Shown: positions 59,611 to 64,000 of the stretch, in pieces | Layout of the letters: the number at the start of each line of letters is the position of its first letter | Numbering within the stretch: the first letter of the stretch is position 1 | Assembly (NCBI GenBank): GCA_021234155.1 | Contig: JAJEKV010000057.1 | Coordinates: forward strand, 5,797,821-5,861,820 | Length of the DNA: 64,000 nt | Direction: 5' to 3' | From: Isoetes taiwanensis | Taxonomy: Eukaryota > Streptophyta > Lycopodiopsida > Isoetales > Isoetaceae | Position numbers and translations under genes: made by a program | The notes under the pieces: model-generated | Databases searched by the model: none | Seen by the model: the letters and a program-made list of their open reading frames with translations, nothing else | What the model was told of the DNA's origin: nothing

Positions 59611-60090
59611 TATGCCATGTTGTGTGCATGTTATCTATTGCTTCATGCTACCTCAATGCCACTTTAGTTGGATGTCATGATTTTCTTGGGTTGTAAAAAC
59701 TATGGTTTTGAGTGAATCACCTGATATTTGCATATGATTACTGAAGCTTAATGTTTTGAGATGTGAAGGAGAATGCGAGACTCACATGAGCAAACATTAT
59801 CAAATATGATACTTCAATTCAGTTTCAACATCAATCTTCTAGTAACTATATATACTTAAAGAAAGTTACGTATACATATTGCGGGTATATGTAATGTTCA
59901 CAGAAGGTCGTATACGAGGGGTTTTTTAATTGATAAATGACGTATAAAATTGGGAGGGGGTATATGCATGCAAATTTTGAAAATCGTATGGTAGGGGTTT
60001 TTGATTAAAAAAATGTCGTATATAGGGGTTTTTTTCCAACCCTATGTACGCAGGTGGCATATCCCCTATAGGATAGGTGCACCCCCCGGG
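59611..60090. other. Unassigned; CGTATAnGGGG repeats
   Basis: The phrase GTCGTATA(C/T)nAGGGGTTTTT-type occurs at about 59,908, 59,984 and 60,013 with AATTGATAAA/GATTAAAAAA spacers, an irregular short repeat of period ~30-75. No gene recognised. Confidence 0.4.
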
Positions 60091-61061
60091 CTGTAGCATA
60101 ACTGTGGCTTGCAGCAACATCTGATTGCACTGCTTTTAGGCGTGCATGCAACCTCTGTAGGGGTGGTGGAAGGAACCCACTGGTTACTCGAAATTCTTCT
60201 GCCTCTTGAAATGCTATTTCATCCTGAGTACCCTGTAGAACAAAACTTCTGGATGTAAATGCAGTAGAACATCAAAATTCTAAGCTGCCATCATGTATCA
60301 TTAACTAAATTATATATGACCATAATTGACTGATATAAGAAATGTGTTTCAACTCAGATCTAAAGCAACGTGCAGGAGGTTAGTCCATACTTTCAACTGA
60401 AGATGCTAGCCTCAATAAAAACGCTTCAGACTACAGCTCATTTGACAAAAAGTTGAAATACTATTTTGAAGTATATGCAGTACCTCAAGGAACATCAACA
60501 ACTGCAACTGCCCAGATGCAAGAAGTTTTTCATAGACCATAAACATCCATGCTGCCTCCTTATTTCCTTTGCCTATACACTGTTTAGCAATCAAGTGCAT
60601 AACATCACTGCGTGCAAATATTTGCAAAGGTAAAGACAACAACTATGATCAAGATGTTTTCTCTAGAAAAGAATAAACTGTATACCCGGTCTGAATGCAA
60701 CTGCTCATGATCTTCCAAGATTTTTAGCCATCACTTGTCTTTCCAGCAAGTAGGTCCCATCCCATAGCTGCAACCAGCGGTCGAAGAAGTGGAAATGGCA
60801 ACAGGACCTGAGAGACACCACCTACCCATTAATATCCTGTATATAAAGCGAAATTGTATATTATCATATTGATAGCAAACGAAAGAATGCACAAACTACT
60901 TAACATGTGAGAACAGGCTTTAGCTTACATTATTAGCAAGCTGAAGATCCGACTTTTCTATTGCAGAAAGGGCAGCATTAACAACAGTTTCAAAACATGG
61001 ATGCCATTTATTCGTGCGTAGTTAAACATGTCATGCATGAAGGCAGAAACCACTTGACCTT
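60091..61061 (-). pseudogene. Copy A of a partially duplicated gene
   Basis: Tandem neighbour of copy B, offset 970-971 bases and nearly identical. Carries exon 6 (60,484-60,607), exon 5 (60,735-60,807) and exon 4 (60,929 to the copy boundary). Its 3' part (60,091-60,232) is an open segment (EAEEFRVTSGFLPPPLQRLH...) that follows an acceptor TTCTACAG|GG. Exon 5's donor is altered (GACAA|GTGATGG). It shares the frameshift in exon 4 with B and C. Confidence 0.75.
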
Positions 61062-62025
61062 CTGTAGCATAACTGTGGCTTGCAGCAACATCTGATTGCA
61101 CTGCTTTTAGGCGTGCATGCAACCTCTGTAGGGGGGTGGAAGGAACCCACTGGTTACTCGAAATTCTTCTGCCTCTTGAAATGCTATTTCATCCTGAGTA
61201 CCCTGTAGAACAAAACTTCTGGATGTAAATGCAGTAGAACATCAAAATTCTAAGCTGCCATCATGTATCATTAACTAAATTATATATGACCATAATTGAC
61301 TGATATAAGAAATGTGTTTCAACTCAGATCTAAAGCAACGTGCAGGAGGTCAGTCCATACTTTCAACTGAAGATGCTAGCCTCAATAAAAACGCTTCAGA
61401 CTACAGCTCATTTGACAAAAAGTTGAAATACTATTTTGAAGTATATGCAGTACCTCAAGGAACATCAACAACTGCAACTGCCCAGATGCAAGAAGTTTTT
61501 CATAGACCATAAACATCCATGCTGCCTCCTTATTTCCTTTGCCTACACACTGTTTAGCAATCAAGTGCATAACATCACTGCGTGCAAATATTTGCAAAGG
61601 TAAAGACAACAACTATGATCAAGATGTTTTCTCTAGAAAAGATATAAACTGTATACCCGGTCTGAATGCAACTGCTCATGATCTTCCAAGATTTTTAGCC
61701 ATCACCTGTCTTTCCAGCAAGTAGGTCCCATCCCATAGCTGCAACCAGCGGTCGAAGAAGTGGAAATGGCAACAGGACCTGAGAGACACCACCCACCCAT
61801 TAATATCCTATATATAAAGCGAAATTGTATATTATCATATTGATAGCAAACGAAAGAATGCACAAGCTGCTTAACATGTGAGAACAGGCTTTAGCTTACA
61901 TTATTAGCAAGCTGAAGATCCGACTTTTCTATTGCAGAAAGGGCAGCATTAACAACAGTTTCAAAACATGGATGCCATTTATTCGTGCGTAGTTAAACAT
62001 GTCATGCATGAAGGCAGAAACCACT
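61062..62025 (-). pseudogene. Copy B: main body of the unknown multi-exon gene
   Basis: Exons inferred from splice signals and open frames on the minus strand: exon 4 (62,023-61,900; VVSAFMHDMFNYA, then a one-base frameshift, NKWHPCFETVVNAALSAIEK), exon 5 (61,778-61,706; LLPFPLLRPLVAAMGWDLLA) and exon 6 (61,577-61,454; DVMHLIAKQCVGKGNKEAAW). A further open segment follows (61,202-61,062; FRVTSGFLPPPLQRLHARLK). Exon 3 to 4 and 4 to 5 phases agree; 5 to 6 does not, so at least two frame breaks exist. The predicted protein is helical and leucine-rich. I cannot name it. The breaks may be real or due to sequence error at CG sites (the exon 4 break is at GCACGAAT). Confidence 0.65.
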
Positions 62026-63011
62026 CAAAATGAAGGCATGAAGTCATACATTACAACTCAAAATCTACCATTTTTATCTGCATTTTGTGCTTAACATTAT
62101 TCCATCTCCCATTTCAACTCTATACTCCAGATCAACATATAGTAAGGGAAGGTATGGATAAAACATGTTTTATATGAAGTACATTATAGAGCTGCAGTTC
62201 ATACCAAAGCCGAATGTATTCAATAGCAGAATTCCTGAAGCAACATAGCTCTGTAATGGCCAACAATGCAGCAGCAATAAAGCATCAATCCTCTCATAGA
62301 ATGGCCCTAAAGCATGTTTACAGGATAGATGACCTCAGAAATCACACTTAGTAAACGTGGGCCAGATTGGATATACAGATATCAAGCAAGGAAAATCAAA
62401 AAGTCGGAAAGAATCCAAGGGCCTAAGCCCAGTATACTCACGTGCTTCAATTGCTCTACTTCAATGCTCTGCTTCAAATGAATGATCCGAGCTCTTTTCC
62501 CAGCAAATAAAAACCTCAAGCTTCTGCAAATGTAAGCGAAAGGAGAATAGAAGTCGGCAAGCTTCTGTACAATACATAAACAGATAAGAATGCAGACGGT
62601 TTAGGGTCTTAATATTCACCTGCTCCATCGATGGCACTGGGGAACAAAAAAATATGATGCTTGTGGCGATTCAAAACACCTAAGAAATCTTGCTCCTGAG
62701 ATTCCTGAGTCCCTAAGCTATCGTAACATTTAACCCAATATGCGTCCCTCCTTCTCTTCTCACATCACTTTCTTTCCTATATTCGATTCTCCTAGAGCTG
62801 GCCGCCCCACACCGAAGGAAAGACGTAGACAGAGAAAGCTGGCCTCCCCACACCGAAGGAAAGACGGAGACAGAGAAACAAAGGACAAAAGCCAGAAGAA
62901 AGCAAGAATTTGAAAATTTGCGTCCCGCAGGGGGAGAAGGGAACGCCGCATGCGTCTGCACATGCGGCGTTCCGGCACACATACCAACACCTTCCCATTT
63001 TAAAAAAGAAG
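62026..63011 (-). CDS. 5' exons and upstream region of the unknown gene (copy B)
   Basis: Minus strand: a possible first exon ends at 62,620 (GGAGCAG|GTGAAT), exon 2 is 62,523-62,442 (acceptor TTTGCAG, donor CAC|GTGAGT; open frame SLRFLFAGKRARIIHLKQS...), exon 3 is 62,250-62,205 (acceptor ATTACAG, donor TTTG|GTATGA; SYVASGILLLNTFGF). Exon 2 to 3 and 3 to 4 phases match. The first Met is not settled: the ATG at 62,628 is out of frame with exon 2. The 5' side holds a tandem CACACCGAAGGAAAGACG duplication (62,811 and 62,850) and a GC hairpin (62,940-62,973). The promoter may lie in the C-rich/AT mix near 62,700-63,000. Confidence 0.45.
62940..62973. repeat. 13-bp perfect inverted repeat (GC hairpin)
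   Basis: GGAACGCCGCATG (62,940-62,952) and CATGCGGCGTTCC (62,961-62,973) with an 8-base loop. It could fold in the leader RNA or DNA of the gene. Confidence 0.9.
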
Positions 63012-64000
63012 ATTATATATGACCATAATTGACTGATATAAGAAATGTGTTTCAACTCAGATCTAAAGCAACGTGCAGGAGGTCAGTCCATACTTTCAAC
63101 TGAAGATGCTAGCCTCAATAAAAATGCTTCAGACTACAACTCATTTGACAAAAAGTTGAAATACTATTTTGAAGTATATGCAGTACCTCAAGGAACGTCA
63201 ACAACTGCAACTGCCCAGATGCAAGAAGTTTTTCATAGACCATAAACATCCATGCTGCCTCCTTATTTCCTTTGCCTACACACTGTTTAGCAATCAAGTG
63301 CATAACATCACTGCGTGCAAATATTTGCAAAGGTAAAGACAACAACTATGATCAAGATGTTTTCTCTAGAAAAGATATAAACTGTATACCCGGTCTGAAT
63401 GCAACTGCTCATGATCTTCCAAGATTTTTAGCCATCACCTGTCTTTCCAGCAAGTAGGTCCCATCCCATAGCTGCAACCAGCGGTCGAAGAAGTGGAAAT
63501 GGCAACAGGACCTGAGAGACACCACCCACCCATTAATATCCTATATATAAAGCGAAATTGTATATTATCATATTGATAGCAAACGAAAGAATGCACAAGC
63601 TGCTTAACATGTGAGAACAGGCTTTAGCTTACATTATTAGCAAGCTGAAGATCCGACTTTTCTATTGCAGAAAGGGCAGCATTAACAACAGTTTCAAAAC
63701 ATGGATGCCATTTATTCGTGCGTAGTTAAACATGTCATGCATGAAGGCAGAAACCACTCAAAATGAAGGCATGAAGTCATACATTACAACTCAAAATCTA
63801 CCATTTTTATCTGCATTTTGTGCTTAACATTATTCCATCTCCCATTTCAACTCTATACTCCAGATCAACATATAGTAAGGGAAGGTATGGATAAAACATG
63901 TTTTATATGAAGTACATTATAGAGCTGCAGTTCATACCAAAGCCGAATGTATTCAATAGCAGAATTCCTGAAGCAACATAGCTCTGTAATGGCCAACAAT
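63012..64000 (-). pseudogene. Copy C of the partially duplicated gene, cut by the window edge
   Basis: Matches copy B at a constant offset of 1,733 bases with only a handful of differences. Exon 6 is 63,310-63,187, exon 5 is 63,511-63,439, exon 4 ends at 63,633 and exon 3 is 63,983-63,938. It has the same exon 4 frameshift. It begins abruptly at ATTATATATGACC after an unrelated AAAAAAGAAG, so its 3' part (the EEFRV segment) is missing here. The 1,733-base unit includes copy B's 5' exons. Confidence 0.78.

Noticed and set aside
60412-60642. 76-codon minus-strand ORFs repeated in copies A, B and C as independent small genes
   Set aside because: They span exon 6 plus flanking intron; the open frame outside the splice sites is incidental.

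Overview
The window looks like repeat-rich nuclear DNA of a land plant. The only clearly intact protein-coding gene is an EIN3/EIL-type ethylene-signalling transcription factor (28,414-30,213, minus strand), a family confined to the plant lineage. Nearly everything else that can be identified is transposon-derived: a CACTA (En/Spm) element, two copies of one LINE family, an LTR retrotransposon with a target-site duplication, two Helitron 3' ends, a MITE-like element and two SINE-like segments. One gene per about 60 kb suggests a large genome (fern, lycophyte, gymnosperm or a large angiosperm); the sequence alone does not decide which.

Layout. 0-3.1 kb: AT-rich DNA with a 121-bp tandem repeat, a GAA-rich purine tract and a cluster of ACGTCGTT palindromes. 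3.1-12.1 kb: a GC-rich satellite-like array, about 1.06-1.11 kb per unit, whose last unit is enlarged to 2.0 kb by four copies of a ~304-bp internal segment. 12.1-21.0 kb: a CACTA-type region with a broken minus-strand transposase and ending in TTTGTAGTG. 21.8-22.6 kb: a dispersed repeat related to 45.2-46.0 kb. 23.3-28.0 kb: a broken LINE with endonuclease and reverse transcriptase motifs. 28.2-30.7 kb: the EIL gene with a probable 5' leader intron. 31.96-42.18 kb: a minus-strand LTR element (GAGGG duplication, ~1.7-kb LTRs) with no recognisable gag-pol but with a second LTR-like piece, a 27-bp minisatellite and two tRNA-like Pol III promoter modules inside. 43.6-44.7 kb: a poly(A)-tailed minus-strand segment with a 234-aa ORF resembling DUF4283. 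45-52 kb: mostly unassigned DNA with small tandem duplications. 52.2 and 56.8 kb: Helitron termini on opposite strands. 52.4-52.7 kb: a TIR element. 54.9-55.8 kb: a 5'-truncated LINE. 57.8-64.0 kb: a multi-exon minus-strand gene of unknown identity, broken up by partial tandem duplication (copies A, B, C) plus a diverged fragment (D), and a separate decayed plus-strand gene at 58.5-59.6 kb.

No operon-like or defence-like gene system is present. The most unusual structures are the 1.1-kb array with its nested amplification, the partial gene duplications joined at a short microhomology, and a perfect 23-bp palindrome near the 5' end of the truncated LINE. Many reading frames are broken by one-to-few-base indels that tend to fall at CG-rich spots, while AT-rich stretches of the same repeats stay identical. 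That may be a sequencing artefact at methylated cytosines rather than biology, and it limits how far 'pseudogene' calls can be trusted. All comparisons were made by eye.
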